Part shown: piece by piece, positions 17,531 through 26,082 of the stretch | How positions within the stretch are numbered: position 1 is the stretch's first letter | Layout: every line of letters begins with the position of its first letter | NCBI RefSeq assembly: GCF_036067295.1 | Contig: NZ_CP107954.1 | Coordinates: 4,464,001 to 4,528,000, forward strand | From: Kribbella sp. NBC_00382 | Lineage (GTDB): Bacteria; Actinomycetota; Actinomycetes; Propionibacteriales; Kribbellaceae | Reading direction: 5' to 3' | DNA length: 64,000 nt | The notes under the pieces: generated by a model | What the model saw: the letters and a program-made list of their open reading frames with translations, nothing else | What the model was told of the DNA's origin: nothing | Database searches by the model: none | Position numbers and translations under genes: made by a program

Positions 17531-18328
17531 ATGCCACAGGCCGCGGCCCAGTTCGACGTGAAGTTCGCCGATGCCGCGCAGGACAACGCCAAGCAGGTGG
17601 CGGACGTGGAGAACTACCTGACCCAGCAGATCGACCTGCTGATCATCAGCCCGAACGAGGCCAAGCCGCTGACCGCCGTGGTGAAGAAGGCCTACGACAA
17701 AGGCATCCCTGTACTCGTCCTGGACCGCAAGGTCGAGGGCGACGCATACACCGGCTTCATCGGCGGCGACAACGTCGAGATCGGGACCGAGGCGGGCAAG
17801 TACGTCGCCGAGAAACTGCTCCCGCACGGCGGCAACGTGGTGGAGCTGAAGGGCCTGGCCGGCGCGACCCCGCAGGCCGAGCGCCACCAGGGCTTCGTCG
17901 ACGCGATCAAGGCGAACCCGAAGATCAAGATCGTCGCCGACGCGAGTGGCGACTGGCTGCGGGAGAAGGGCCAGGCGCAGATGGACGCGCTGCTGAAGGC
18001 CAACCCGAAGATCGACCTGGTCTACGCCCACAACGACCCGATGGCCGAGGGCGCGTACCTGGCCGCGAAGGCGGTCCACCGCGAGAAGGAGATGAAGTTC
18101 ATCGGCATCGACGCCCTGCCGATCCCGTCCGGCGGCATCAAGGCGGTCGAGGAGGGCCGGCTGTCGGCCACCTTCACGTACCCGACCAACGGCAAGGAAG
18201 CCATCGCAGCCGCCAAGAAACTCCTGGTCGACTGCGGAACTATCGAGAAGACCCAGACCCTGAAGACCCGCCTGATCGACAAGGACAACGCAGCTTCCAT
18301 CTACGCCGAGGAGAACCCCACCGGCTAG
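17531..18328 (+). pseudogene. Sugar ABC transporter substrate-binding protein lacking signal peptide and first strand
   Basis: The 265 residues match the RbsB-type periplasmic-binding fold from its second strand onward: FADAAQDNAKQVADVENYL, LLIISPNEA, GIPVLVLDRKV, GDNVEIGTEAGKYV, ATPQAERHQGF, DLVYAHNDPMAEGA and GIDALPIPSGGI. Family members carry about 60-90 more N-terminal residues: a lipoprotein signal and the first ligand-binding strand. Here an excellent GGAGG and an ATG stand directly before the second strand, as if the original start codon had been joined in frame to an internal codon by a deletion. No permease or ATPase gene is adjacent. Without export it cannot serve a transporter. It overlaps lacI tail to tail by 4 bases. 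Confidence 0.75.
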
Positions 18329-19320
18329 CCGCGGTGAGAGCTGCCGCGTTCGATCAGGCGGGCGGCGAGAGTTGTCGTAGTGGTCGCTCGGGTGTTGTCG
18401 GTGATTCTGGCCAGCAGCAGCCGGGCAGCCACGGTGCCGATCTCGTACGCCGGTTGCGCGACGACTGTCAGCGGGGGATCGAGCAGCTCGGCCCAGGGGG
18501 CGTCATCGAAGGCGACGATGCCGACTTGTTTGCCGGGGCGGATGCCATGTTCCTGCAGGGCTTGGAGCACGCCGACTGCCATCTCGCTGTTCGCCACCAG
18601 CAGCGCGTCCGGCGGTTCCGGCTGGACGAGCAGGTCCTGCGCCGCCCGATGTGCTCCGGCTGCCTTGTACTCCGTACGCCGCACCAGCTTCGTAGTACTG
18701 CGCAGCCGGGCAGCCTTCAACGCATCGCGATAACCCGCCAATCGGTCGTCCGCGGTGCGAACCCCGGCCGGACCGGTGATACACCCGATCCGTTGATAGC
18801 CCTGGGCTATCAAGTGCGCCGTCGCCTGCCGCGCGGCCAGCCGGGTGTCGACCAGCACGACATCGCCGTCCTGCTCCGGCAGCGGCCGATCGACCGCAAC
18901 GAAGGCCGTTCCGCGTTGGCTGAGCTTCTCGACGCTGCTCGTAGTACCGGTCGGGGAGAGGATGACGCCGGCCACCCGCTCCTGGAGCGCGACGTCGATG
19001 TAGCGGCTCTCCTTCTCGAAGCTCTCGTCGGAGTTGCAGAGCACGACCGAGTATCCGAGCTCGTGCGCGACGTCCTCGACCCCGCGGGCGATCGCGGTGA
19101 AGAAGGGGTTCTCGACGTCGGAGATGATCAGCGCGACCACCGCGGCCTCCTGACGACGCAGGTTCCGGGCGGGGCCGTTGGGCTGGTAGCCGAGCTCCTC
19201 GGCGGCCTTGCGGACCCGGCGTACCAGGTCCGGATCGACCGTGGACTTGCCGTTCAGAGCGCGCGAGACGGTCGCCGTGGAGACCCCGGCCAGCGCCGCG
19301 ACCTCGCTGATCGTCGCCAT
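18325..19320 (-). CDS. LacI-family sugar-responsive repressor
   Basis: A 331-residue regulator. The LacI helix-turn-helix is at residues 2-25 (ATISEVAALAGVSTATVSRA), followed by the hinge helix region (GPARNLRRQ). A periplasmic-binding-protein-like sensor domain covers residues 60-331 (DVENPFFTAIARGVED, VAVDRPLPEQDGDVV, GIVAFDDAPWAELLDPPLT). The inducer should be a sugar, probably the ligand of the neighbouring binding protein. Its own promoter holds the palindrome at 19365-19380, and a near-identical one precedes the binding-protein gene, so it likely represses both. The gene is intact even though its presumed transport operon is not. Confidence 0.92.
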   Translation of the reverse strand: MATISEVAALAGVSTATVSRALNGKSTVDPDLVRRVRKAAEELGYQPNGPARNLRRQEAAVVALIISDVENPFFTAIARGVEDVAHELGYSVVLCNSDESFEKESRYIDVALQERVAGVILSPTGTTSSVEKLSQRGTAFVAVDRPLPEQDGDVVLVDTRLAARQATAHLIAQGYQRIGCITGPAGVRTADDRLAGYRDALKAARLRSTTKLVRRTEYKAAGAHRAAQDLLVQPEPPDALLVANSEMAVGVLQALQEHGIRPGKQVGIVAFDDAPWAELLDPPLTVVAQPAYEIGTVAARLLLARITDNTRATTTTTLAARLIERGSSHRG

Positions 19321-19364
19321 CCCCGCCTCCCGTCGACTGCGTCAGAGGGCTCAGCGTAGCGGGC

Positions 19365-19380
19365 GGGTAATGGATTACCC
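19365..19380. promoter_or_regulatory. LacI autoregulatory operator
   Basis: GGGTAAT-GG-ATTACCC is a perfect 7-bp inverted repeat 45 bp upstream of the lacI start. It matches the 17496-17511 site at 13 of 16 positions, the best internal evidence that both are bound by this LacI protein. Confidence 0.8.
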
Positions 19381-19448
19381 AGCCGTTCGCCGTGCACTTT
19401 AAGTACAGAACCTCAGGACCTGACCAGTGACGTGAGAGGATCACCCGC

Positions 19449-20885
19449 GTGACTGCCTTGCCGAGCGTTTCCTACTCCATCACCGTCCGCCTCGAGGTCC
19501 CAGCGGGTGGCTCCACGGTCAGCAAGCTGACCACCGCGGTCGAGCAGGCCGGCGGCCTCGTCACCGCCCTCGACGTGACCGCCTCCGGGCACGAGCGGCT
19601 GCGGATCGACGTGACGTGTGCCGCCGCCGACACCGAGCACGCCGGCCGGCTGGTCGAGGCGATGCGCGCCGTACCGGGCGTCGAGATCGGCCGGGTCTCC
19701 GACCGGACCTTCCTGATGCACCTCGGCGGCAAGATCTCGATGGAGGCCAAGCACCCGATCCGCAACCGGGACGACCTCTCGATGATCTACACCCCCGGCG
19801 TCGCCCGGGTCTGCCTGGCGATCGCCGCCAACCCGCAGGACGCCCGCCGGCTGACGATCAAGCGCAACACCGTCGCGGTCGTCACCGACGGATCCGCCGT
19901 GCTGGGCCTGGGCAACATCGGCCCGGAGGCCGCGCTGCCGGTGATGGAGGGCAAGGCCGCACTGTTCAAGCGCTTCGCCGGGATCGACGCCTGGCCGCTG
20001 TGCCTGGACACCCAGGACACCGAGGAGATCATCGCCGTGGTCAAGGCGATCGCGCCGGGCTTCGCCGGGATCAACCTGGAGGACATCTCCGCGCCGCGCT
20101 GCTTCGAGATCGAGGCCCGGCTGCGCGAGGAGCTCGACATCCCGGTCTTCCACGACGACCAGCACGGCACGGCGGTCGTCGTGACGGCGGCGCTGTTCAA
20201 CGCGCTGCGGGTGGTCAACAAGGACATCGGCCAGATCCGCGTCGTGCTGTCCGGCGCGGGTGCCGCCGGCACGGCGATCCTCAAGCTGCTGATCGAGGCC
20301 GGGGTCAAGGACACGATCGTCGCCGACATCGCCGGGGTCATCCACTCCGAGCGCGAGGGGCTGTCGCCGGAGCTGCGCTGGATCGCGGAGAACACCAACG
20401 CCGCGCAGTACAGCGGAGATCTGAAGGGCGCGCTGGCCGGTGCCGACGTGTTCATCGGGGTCTCGGCGCCGAACATCCTGAACGGCGCCGACATCGCGAC
20501 GATGAACAAGGACTCGATCGTCTTCGCGCTGGCCAACCCCGACCCCGAGGTCGACCCGGCCGCGGCGCACGAGCACGCGGCCGTCGTCGCGACCGGCCGC
20601 AGCGACTTCCCGAACCAGATCAACAACGTGCTGGTCTTCCCGGGCGTCTTCCGCGGCCTGCTCGACGCGCAGTCGTCGAAGGTCTCGATCCAGACCGAGC
20701 TGGCGGCCGCGAGGGCGCTGGCCAGTGTGGTCACCGACGACGAGCTGAACGCCGACTACATCGTGCCGAGCGTCTTCCACCCGGAGGTGCACACCCGGGT
20801 CGCGCACGCCGTTCGCGACGCGGCCGGTGGCAAGGCGCCGGCCGCCGAGATGTTCCCGGACGACTCCCCGGGCGCGCTGATTTGA
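19449..20885 (+). CDS. NAD-dependent malic enzyme with N-terminal ACT domain
   Basis: Oxidatively decarboxylates malate to pyruvate and CO2 in the cytoplasm. Residues 1-85 form an ACT-like regulatory domain (SITVRLEVPAGGSTVSKL). The malic N-terminal domain follows (IYTPGVARVCLAI, VTDGSAVLGLGNIGPEAALPV, FHDDQHGTAVV). The NAD-binding domain begins near residue 255 (VVLSGAGAAGTAILK) with ANPDPEV later. The 478-residue length suits this ACT-bearing bacterial form. The start is GTG 19449 after GAGAGGATC. The ACT domain suggests allosteric control by an amino acid. It appears to be transcribed alone or with the VanZ gene 10 bp downstream. Confidence 0.93.
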   Translation: MTALPSVSYSITVRLEVPAGGSTVSKLTTAVEQAGGLVTALDVTASGHERLRIDVTCAAADTEHAGRLVEAMRAVPGVEIGRVSDRTFLMHLGGKISMEAKHPIRNRDDLSMIYTPGVARVCLAIAANPQDARRLTIKRNTVAVVTDGSAVLGLGNIGPEAALPVMEGKAALFKRFAGIDAWPLCLDTQDTEEIIAVVKAIAPGFAGINLEDISAPRCFEIEARLREELDIPVFHDDQHGTAVVVTAALFNALRVVNKDIGQIRVVLSGAGAAGTAILKLLIEAGVKDTIVADIAGVIHSEREGLSPELRWIAENTNAAQYSGDLKGALAGADVFIGVSAPNILNGADIATMNKDSIVFALANPDPEVDPAAAHEHAAVVATGRSDFPNQINNVLVFPGVFRGLLDAQSSKVSIQTELAAARALASVVTDDELNADYIVPSVFHPEVHTRVAHAVRDAAGGKAPAAEMFPDDSPGALI

Positions 20886-20895
20886 GTCACTTGCT

Positions 20896-21312
20896 TTGAT
20901 TGACTCCATCACTACTTCAACTGAGGTTCGTACGTCGTCCCGTACTACGTGGTTGTGGCGGGTCGCCTTCGTGGTGGCCTGCGGCATCCACCTGTACGGG
21001 GTGTACTCACCGCATCAGGCAGCGTCGAACGTCCACTTCCCGCTCTCGGACAAGCTCGCGCATCTGTTCCTGTTCGGATCGGTGGCGTATTTCGGGCTGC
21101 GCAGCGGAGTACCGGCTCGGTATTTGCTGCCGGTCGTTGCCGCCAACGCGGTGATCAGCGAGATCGTCCAGTACTACTGGTTGCCGTTCCGCAGCGGCGA
21201 TCCGTTCGACTCGGTCGCCGACTTGTGTGGGCTGGCGCTGGGCGCGTGGCTCGGGTTCCGTGCCATCCGTACGCAAAAGCGTCTGCCCAGGAAGGTGCCG
21301 AGCACGACATGA
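20896..21312 (+). CDS. VanZ-family small membrane protein
   Basis: A 138-residue protein with about four membrane helices. The VanZ-like signature is visible in FPLSDKLAHLFLFGSVAYFGL and in the C-terminal GDPFDSVADLCGLALGAWLGF. VanZ-like proteins are linked to glycopeptide tolerance or envelope processes, but most are uncharacterised. The reading frame opens with TTG at 20896 and lacks an obvious ribosome-binding site, so the exact start is uncertain. An internal TTG at 20953 would remove the first ~19 residues without touching the membrane core. The next gene starts 7 bp after its stop. Confidence 0.75.
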   Translation: MIDSITTSTEVRTSSRTTWLWRVAFVVACGIHLYGVYSPHQAASNVHFPLSDKLAHLFLFGSVAYFGLRSGVPARYLLPVVAANAVISEIVQYYWLPFRSGDPFDSVADLCGLALGAWLGFRAIRTQKRLPRKVPSTT

Positions 21313-21319
21313 TGGGTGC

Positions 21320-21877
21320 ATGACGGCCACGACCCTGACCGGCTCACTGCTGGTGGCTACCCCGTTGCTCGACGACCCGCCGTTCCGGCGGTCGGTGATC
21401 CTGTTGCTGGATCACGACGAGGACGGTGCGCTGGGCGTGGTCGTGAACCGGGCCGCGGACCTGGAGGTCGACCGGGTGCTGGCCGACTGGTCGGAGACGG
21501 TGAGCGAGCCCGGCGTGCTCTTCATGGGCGGCCCGGTGGGCACCGACAGCGCTCTCGCGGTCGCCGAGGTGATCGAGTCGGCCGACCCGCCAGGCTGGCG
21601 GGAATGCTTCGGCCGGATCGGGCTGATCGACCTCGACGTACCACCGGCTCTGCTCGAGGGCGCGATCCAGCGCATGCGGATCTTCGCCGGGTACGCCGGC
21701 TGGTCGAGCGGCCAGCTGGAGGGCGAGATCACCGAGGGCGCCTGGTACGTCGTACCGTCCGAACCCGACGACGTGTTCAGCCTCCAGCCCGAAGGCCTGT
21801 GGCGCCGCGTCCTGCGGCGCCAGCGCGACGAGATGGCCTACCTGGCCACCTACCCCGACGACCCGACCCAGAACTGA
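21320..21877 (+). CDS. YqgE/AlgH family protein
   Basis: A 185-residue cytoplasmic protein of the DUF179 fold. The hallmark segments are GSLLVATPLLDDPPFRRSVI, LLLDHDEDGALGVVVNR, LFMGGPVGTD, and the later FAGYAGWSSGQLEGEI. The family is widespread and has an unsettled function. ATG 21320 is chosen because similarity begins there; the longer frame back to 21227 covers the end of the VanZ gene. YqgE, DUF3039 and the helicase form a conserved actinobacterial neighbourhood, which the present order reproduces. Confidence 0.9.
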   Translation: MTATTLTGSLLVATPLLDDPPFRRSVILLLDHDEDGALGVVVNRAADLEVDRVLADWSETVSEPGVLFMGGPVGTDSALAVAEVIESADPPGWRECFGRIGLIDLDVPPALLEGAIQRMRIFAGYAGWSSGQLEGEITEGAWYVVPSEPDDVFSLQPEGLWRRVLRRQRDEMAYLATYPDDPTQN

Positions 21878-21880
21878 CGA

Positions 21881-22141
21881 CTACTCCTTGTCGTCATCAC
21901 CGGGGTGCAGTGACTCCCAGATCTCCTTGCACTCCGGACAGACCGGGAACTTCTGCGGATCCCTGCTGGGCACCCACACCTTGCCGCACAACGCCACCAC
22001 TGGCGTGCCCATCACCATCGCCTCGGTGAGCTTGTCCTTCGGCACGTAGTGCGAGAACCGCTCATGATCGCCCTCGTCCAGCGACGGCTTGGTCCGCTCG
22101 TCGATGACCGTCTCTGCGCCGGGGCTCAGCTGAGTACTCAT
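21881..22141 (-). CDS. DUF3039 family protein
   Basis: An 86-residue actinobacterial protein. The core HYVPKDKLTEAMVMGTPVVALCGKVW, then RDPQKFPVCPECKEIW, is diagnostic of DUF3039. The C..CPEC arrangement (three cysteines here) looks like part of a zinc ribbon. It has no known function. The start is ATG 22141, preferred over a longer frame from 22183 that overlaps the DnaA-box-like sequence. It is convergent with yqgE, 3 bp away, and divergent from the Uma2 gene across a ~140-bp gap. Confidence 0.9.
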   Translation of the reverse strand: MSTQLSPGAETVIDERTKPSLDEGDHERFSHYVPKDKLTEAMVMGTPVVALCGKVWVPSRDPQKFPVCPECKEIWESLHPGDDDKE

Positions 22142-22182
22142 AGCCCCGAGTGTAGGTCGACACGCCCAGCAACACCCAGTCA

Positions 22183-22223
22183 TTCTCCACAGGCTGATCC
22201 GAACGGAATTCTCCTGTGGACAA
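22183..22223. promoter_or_regulatory. Two divergent DnaA-box-like sequences
   Basis: TTCTCCACA (22183-22191) and, on the opposite strand, a perfect actinobacterial box TTGTCCACA (22215-22223 read as TGTGGACAA) face each other 23 bp apart, between the DUF3039 and Uma2 genes. There are too few boxes for an origin; DnaA-dependent regulation or chance are the alternatives. Confidence 0.3.
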
Positions 22224-22282
22224 CCGGGCAGCTCTGGGCAGACGACGGCACTTTGTAGGTATGACCACTACAAGGAGGCACC

Positions 22283-22864
22283 ATGGCAGTCATGGAACCC
22301 GAGCCGGACTACCCACCGTCCTGGCAACCGCCTTGGCATTCGTCCGGGCCACTGAGCAGAGACGACCTCGACCGGATGCCCAATGACGGACACCGCTACG
22401 AGCTCATCGACGGGACCCTTGTCATGACGCCGGCGTCTTCGACGCGGCATCAGGACGTTGTTGTCAACCTGATCGTCGCGCTCAAGGCAGCCTGTCCGCC
22501 GGACTTGAGGGTCTTGGTAGCGCCCTTCGACGTCGTCATCAGCCAGGACACGGTCATGCAACCCGATCTGCTGGTCGCGGGGCGAGAGGACTTCACCGAA
22601 CGCGATCTCCCTGTGGCGCCCTTGCTGGCGATCGAGGTGCTGTCGCCGAGCACCCGCCGGTACGATCTGATGCTGAAGTTCTCCCGGCTCGAGGCCGCCG
22701 GCTGCCAGTCGTACTGGGTGATCGATCCCGACACGCCGGAGCTGATTGCGTGGGAGTTGCGGGACGGGACATATGCGCAGGTCGCGAAGGTCACCGGGGA
22801 CGAAGTGGCGCGGTTGACGGTGCCGTTCGTGGTCAGTGTGGTGCCTGCCGATCTGACCTTGTGA
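22283..22864 (+). CDS. Uma2-family putative endonuclease (DUF820)
   Basis: A 193-residue protein of the PD-(D/E)xK superfamily. RYELIDGTLVMTPASSTRHQ, the Asp in VMQPDLLV and the Glu in LLAIEVLSPSTRRYD match the DUF820/Uma2 core, with SYWVIDPDTPELIAWELRDG following. The family is often found in many copies in actinobacteria and cyanobacteria and has been suspected to be a nuclease linked to transposable elements, but its role is unproven. GGAGGC lies 6 bp before the ATG. It sits between DUF3039 and the helicase, interrupting that otherwise common pairing. Confidence 0.85.
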   Translation: MAVMEPEPDYPPSWQPPWHSSGPLSRDDLDRMPNDGHRYELIDGTLVMTPASSTRHQDVVVNLIVALKAACPPDLRVLVAPFDVVISQDTVMQPDLLVAGREDFTERDLPVAPLLAIEVLSPSTRRYDLMLKFSRLEAAGCQSYWVIDPDTPELIAWELRDGTYAQVAKVTGDEVARLTVPFVVSVVPADLTL

Positions 22865-22915
22865 GGGATCTCGGGTAACGTTCCTGTACGGCCGACAGTC
22901 GACTATCGGGGGAGT

Positions 22916-24712
22916 ATGCCGTCCGTGGATTCGCACGTGCCCGCACCACCAGCCGTGCTACCTCCGGCCTATCCGGACCGCGCTGCGTGGGGAACTGCGA
23001 GCAAGCTGCGGGCCTGGCAGGCGGAGGCGCTTCAGCTGTACATGGATCGGCAGCCGAAGGACTTTCTGGCGGTCGCGACGCCGGGCGCCGGTAAGACGAC
23101 GTTCGCGCTGACCGTCGCCGCCGAGCTGCTGCAGCGCCGGGTGATCGACCGGATCACCGTCGTGACGCCGACCGAGCACCTCAAGGTCCAGTGGGCCGAG
23201 GCGGCCGACCGGGCCGGGATCGCCATCGACCCGACGTTCGCCGGCGGCAAGGGCCGGACGAACAAGGACTTTCAGGGCGTCGCGGTCACGTACGCCGGGG
23301 TCGCGGTGAACCCGCTCGCGTTCCGGGTCCGGACCGAGAGGTTCCGCACCCTGGTGATCCTCGACGAGGTGCACCACGGTGGTGACGCGCTCAGCTGGGG
23401 TGAGGGCATCCGGGAGGCGTTCGACCCGGCCACCCGTCGCCTGGCTTTGACCGGTACGCCGTTCCGCAGCGACGACAACCCGATCCCGTTCGTCACGTAC
23501 GAGCACGGCCACGACGGCGCCGCTCGCAGCAAGGCGGACTACGTCTACGGCTACGGTCATGCGCTGCGCGACCACGTCGTACGGCCGGTCATCTTCATGT
23601 CGTACTCCGGTGAGATGCGCTGGCGCACCAAGGCCGGTGACGAGGTCGCGGCGCGACTGGGTGAGCCGCTGACGAAGGACCTGACGGCTCAGGCGTTGCG
23701 AACCGCGCTCGACCCGACCGGCGAGTGGATGCCCGCAGTACTGGCTGCTGCTGACAAGCGACTGACCGAGGTACGGCGGCACATGCCGGATGCCGGCGGG
23801 CTGGTCATCTCGGGTGACCAGAACACGGCCCGGGCCTATGCGAAGGTCCTGCGCGAGCTGACCGGCGAGGCGCCGACCGTCGTCCTGTCCGACGAGAAGG
23901 CGGCGAGCAAGAAGATCCAGACCTTCTCGGCTGGTGAACAGCGGTGGATGGTCGCTGTCCGGATGGTGAGCGAAGGCGTCGACGTGCCGCGGCTGGCGGT
24001 CGGGGTCTATGCGACGCCGACGTCGACGCCGCTGTTCTTCGCGCAGGCCATCGGGCGGTTCGTACGGGCGCGCAAGCGGGGTGAGACGGCGTCGGTGTTC
24101 GTGCCGTCGGTGACCCGGCTGCTGAGCTTCGCCGCCGAGATGGAGGTCGAGCGGGACCACGTGCTCGGCCGGAAGAACAACAACGAGGACGGCGACATCT
24201 TCGCCCTCGAGGACGACCTGCTGAAGAAGGCGAACGAGGCCGAGGGCGCGAGCGACGACCTGGACGCCAAGTTCGAGGCGCTCGGGTCGGATGCGAGCTT
24301 CGACCGGGTCGTCTTCGACGGCGGTGACTACGGGATGGGTGGCGATCTCGGCTCGGACGAGGAGCTGGACTTCCTCGGTCTGCCGGGGCTGCTCGAGCCC
24401 GACCAGGTGCGCGAGTTGCTGAACAAGCGGCAGGCGAAGTCGCTGGCCCAGGAGAAGAGGCGCGGCAAGTCGTCCACCCGCGAGGAGCCGACACCGGTCG
24501 AGCTGGCCACGCACGAGCAGGTCGCTCTCCTGCGCCGCGAGCTGAACGGCCTGGTCGCCGCCTGGAACCACCGCACCGGCCAGCCGCACGGCGTCATCCA
24601 CAACGACCTCCGCCGCAAACTCGGTGGCCCGGCGGCGGCTCACGCCTCCTCCACCGAACTCCGCGATCGCATCGAACTCATCCGAGACTGGGCCACCCAA
24701 CGCCGAGCCTGA
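22916..24712 (+). CDS. DEAD/DEAH-box superfamily 2 helicase
   Basis: A 598-residue ATP-dependent nucleic-acid helicase. Motif Q/0 is RAWQAEALQLY, Walker A is ATPGAGKTTF (about residues 54-63), the Walker B box is DEVHH, motif III is LTGTPFRS, and the C-terminal RecA domain has ISGDQNTARAY, SEGVDVPRL and QAIGRFVRAR (motif VI). An acidic linker and a C-terminal helical domain (LRRELNGLVAAWNHRTGQPHG) follow. This architecture is the conserved actinobacterial helicase usually found next to DUF3039. The ATG at 22916 follows GGGGGAG. A family-A hairpin begins 3 bp after the stop. Confidence 0.92.
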   Translation: MPSVDSHVPAPPAVLPPAYPDRAAWGTASKLRAWQAEALQLYMDRQPKDFLAVATPGAGKTTFALTVAAELLQRRVIDRITVVTPTEHLKVQWAEAADRAGIAIDPTFAGGKGRTNKDFQGVAVTYAGVAVNPLAFRVRTERFRTLVILDEVHHGGDALSWGEGIREAFDPATRRLALTGTPFRSDDNPIPFVTYEHGHDGAARSKADYVYGYGHALRDHVVRPVIFMSYSGEMRWRTKAGDEVAARLGEPLTKDLTAQALRTALDPTGEWMPAVLAAADKRLTEVRRHMPDAGGLVISGDQNTARAYAKVLRELTGEAPTVVLSDEKAASKKIQTFSAGEQRWMVAVRMVSEGVDVPRLAVGVYATPTSTPLFFAQAIGRFVRARKRGETASVFVPSVTRLLSFAAEMEVERDHVLGRKNNNEDGDIFALEDDLLKKANEAEGASDDLDAKFEALGSDASFDRVVFDGGDYGMGGDLGSDEELDFLGLPGLLEPDQVRELLNKRQAKSLAQEKRRGKSSTREEPTPVELATHEQVALLRRELNGLVAAWNHRTGQPHGVIHNDLRRKLGGPAAAHASSTELRDRIELIRDWATQRRA

Positions 24713-24715
24713 CGG

Positions 24716-24740
24716 CTCGTGACGCTTCACGTCACCTCGC
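24716..24740. repeat. Family-A hairpin repeat, dispersed copy
   Basis: GTGACG-CTTCA-CGTCAC (24719-24735) with flanking CTC and CTCGC matches the six clustered copies at 27538-28127 with a single loop substitution. It begins 3 bp after the helicase stop and may double as its terminator. Confidence 0.8.
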
Positions 24741-24845
24741 GCCGGCAGGTTGGTGAGGCGCGCTGGCCGAGCGGGTTGGGATGTCAGTACCGAAAGGTGT
24801 GTGCCCTGCTGTCGGGGGTGGTAAGTCGTGACATAAGTTCAGCGT

Positions 24846-26081
24846 GTGGCCCGACTGCTGACTGACATCCGTCCGCTCAAGGAGTCGCCGGATTTCCGTC
24901 GGTTGTGGGTCGGCTCGACGGTCTCGCAGCTCGGGCAGCAGATGACCGCGGTGACGGTCTCGATCCAGGTCTATGCGTTGACCCACTCGACCTTCTCGGT
25001 CGGGCTGGTCGGGCTCTTCGCGCTGGTGCCGCTGGTCGTTTTCGGGCTGTACGGCGGCGCGATGGCCGACGCGATCGACCGGCGTACCCTCGCCCTCGTC
25101 TCTTCCAGCGGCCTCTGGCTGCTCTCGATGGTCCTGGTCGCCCAATCCGAGCTGCACTGGAACCAGGTATGGATCCTGTACGCCGTGGTCGCGGTCCAGT
25201 CGGCCTGCTTCGCGGTCAACAACCCGGCCCGATCCGCGATCATCCCGCGCCTCATCCGCCCCGAACTCCTCCCAGCCGCCAACACGCTCAGCCAGGCAGC
25301 GTTCAACCTCGGCTTCACCGCCGGACCGCTGCTCGGCGCCGTGGTGATCGCCTGGCAGGGGTTCGGCGCGGCGTACCTGGTCGACGTCATCACCTTCACC
25401 GCCGCGCTCTACGCGCTGTTCCGGCTGCCTCCCGTCCCACCGACCGGCCTGGTACGCCGGGCTGGCCTGCGCTCGGTACTGGAGGGCTTCACGTTCCTCC
25501 GAGCCGCCCCCGCGCTCCTGGCGACCTTCGTCGCGGACATCCTCGCGATGGTGTTCGCGCAACCTCGGGCACTGTTCCCAGCCGTGGCGGGCGCGTTCTT
25601 CGCGGGCGGCGTACGGACCGTCGGGTTGCTGCAAGCGGCGCCGGCGATCGGAGCGCTCGTGGGCGTGCTGTTCTCCGGCTGGGTGAGTCGCGTCCGGCGG
25701 CAAGGGGTGGCGATCGTCGCGGCGATCACGGTCTACGCGGCGGCGGTCGGGCTGTTCGGGTTGTCGCGGACGATCTGGCTCGGTGTCGCGCTGCTCGCGT
25801 TCTCGGGTGCGGCGGACATGGTCAGCTCGGCGTACCGGAACACTGTTCTGCAATCAGCCGCTCCGGACGCGATGCGTGGACGGCTGCAGGGTGTCTTCAT
25901 CGTGGTCGTCGCGGGCGGCCCTCGTCTTGGAGATTTCGTCGCCGGTACTGCGGCGTCGCTCAGCACCCCGACGATCGCGCTGCTCGGCGGCGCGGCCGTC
26001 TGCATCACCGGCCTGCTCATCCTGCTCGCCACGAACAGGCCCTTCCGGCAGTACGACTCTCAAGTACGGGCGCTGCGCTGA
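24846..26081 (+). CDS. Major facilitator superfamily exporter
   Basis: A 411-residue membrane transporter with about twelve hydrophobic spans. The start DFRRLWVGSTVSQLGQQMTAV, the loop GAMADAIDRRTL (motif A type) and NPARSAIIPRLI place it in the EntS/MFS_3 group of drug or siderophore exporters. The start is GTG 24846; no strong ribosome-binding site is visible. There is no adjacent siderophore synthesis gene, so the substrate is unassigned. It ends 1 bp before the convergent gene at 26083. Confidence 0.9.
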   Translation: MARLLTDIRPLKESPDFRRLWVGSTVSQLGQQMTAVTVSIQVYALTHSTFSVGLVGLFALVPLVVFGLYGGAMADAIDRRTLALVSSSGLWLLSMVLVAQSELHWNQVWILYAVVAVQSACFAVNNPARSAIIPRLIRPELLPAANTLSQAAFNLGFTAGPLLGAVVIAWQGFGAAYLVDVITFTAALYALFRLPPVPPTGLVRRAGLRSVLEGFTFLRAAPALLATFVADILAMVFAQPRALFPAVAGAFFAGGVRTVGLLQAAPAIGALVGVLFSGWVSRVRRQGVAIVAAITVYAAAVGLFGLSRTIWLGVALLAFSGAADMVSSAYRNTVLQSAAPDAMRGRLQGVFIVVVAGGPRLGDFVAGTAASLSTPTIALLGGAAVCITGLLILLATNRPFRQYDSQVRALR

Positions 26082-26082
26082 C

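Noticed and set aside
22183..22223. Replication origin
   Set aside because: Only two DnaA-like boxes, no dnaA or dnaN gene and no AT-rich unwinding region.
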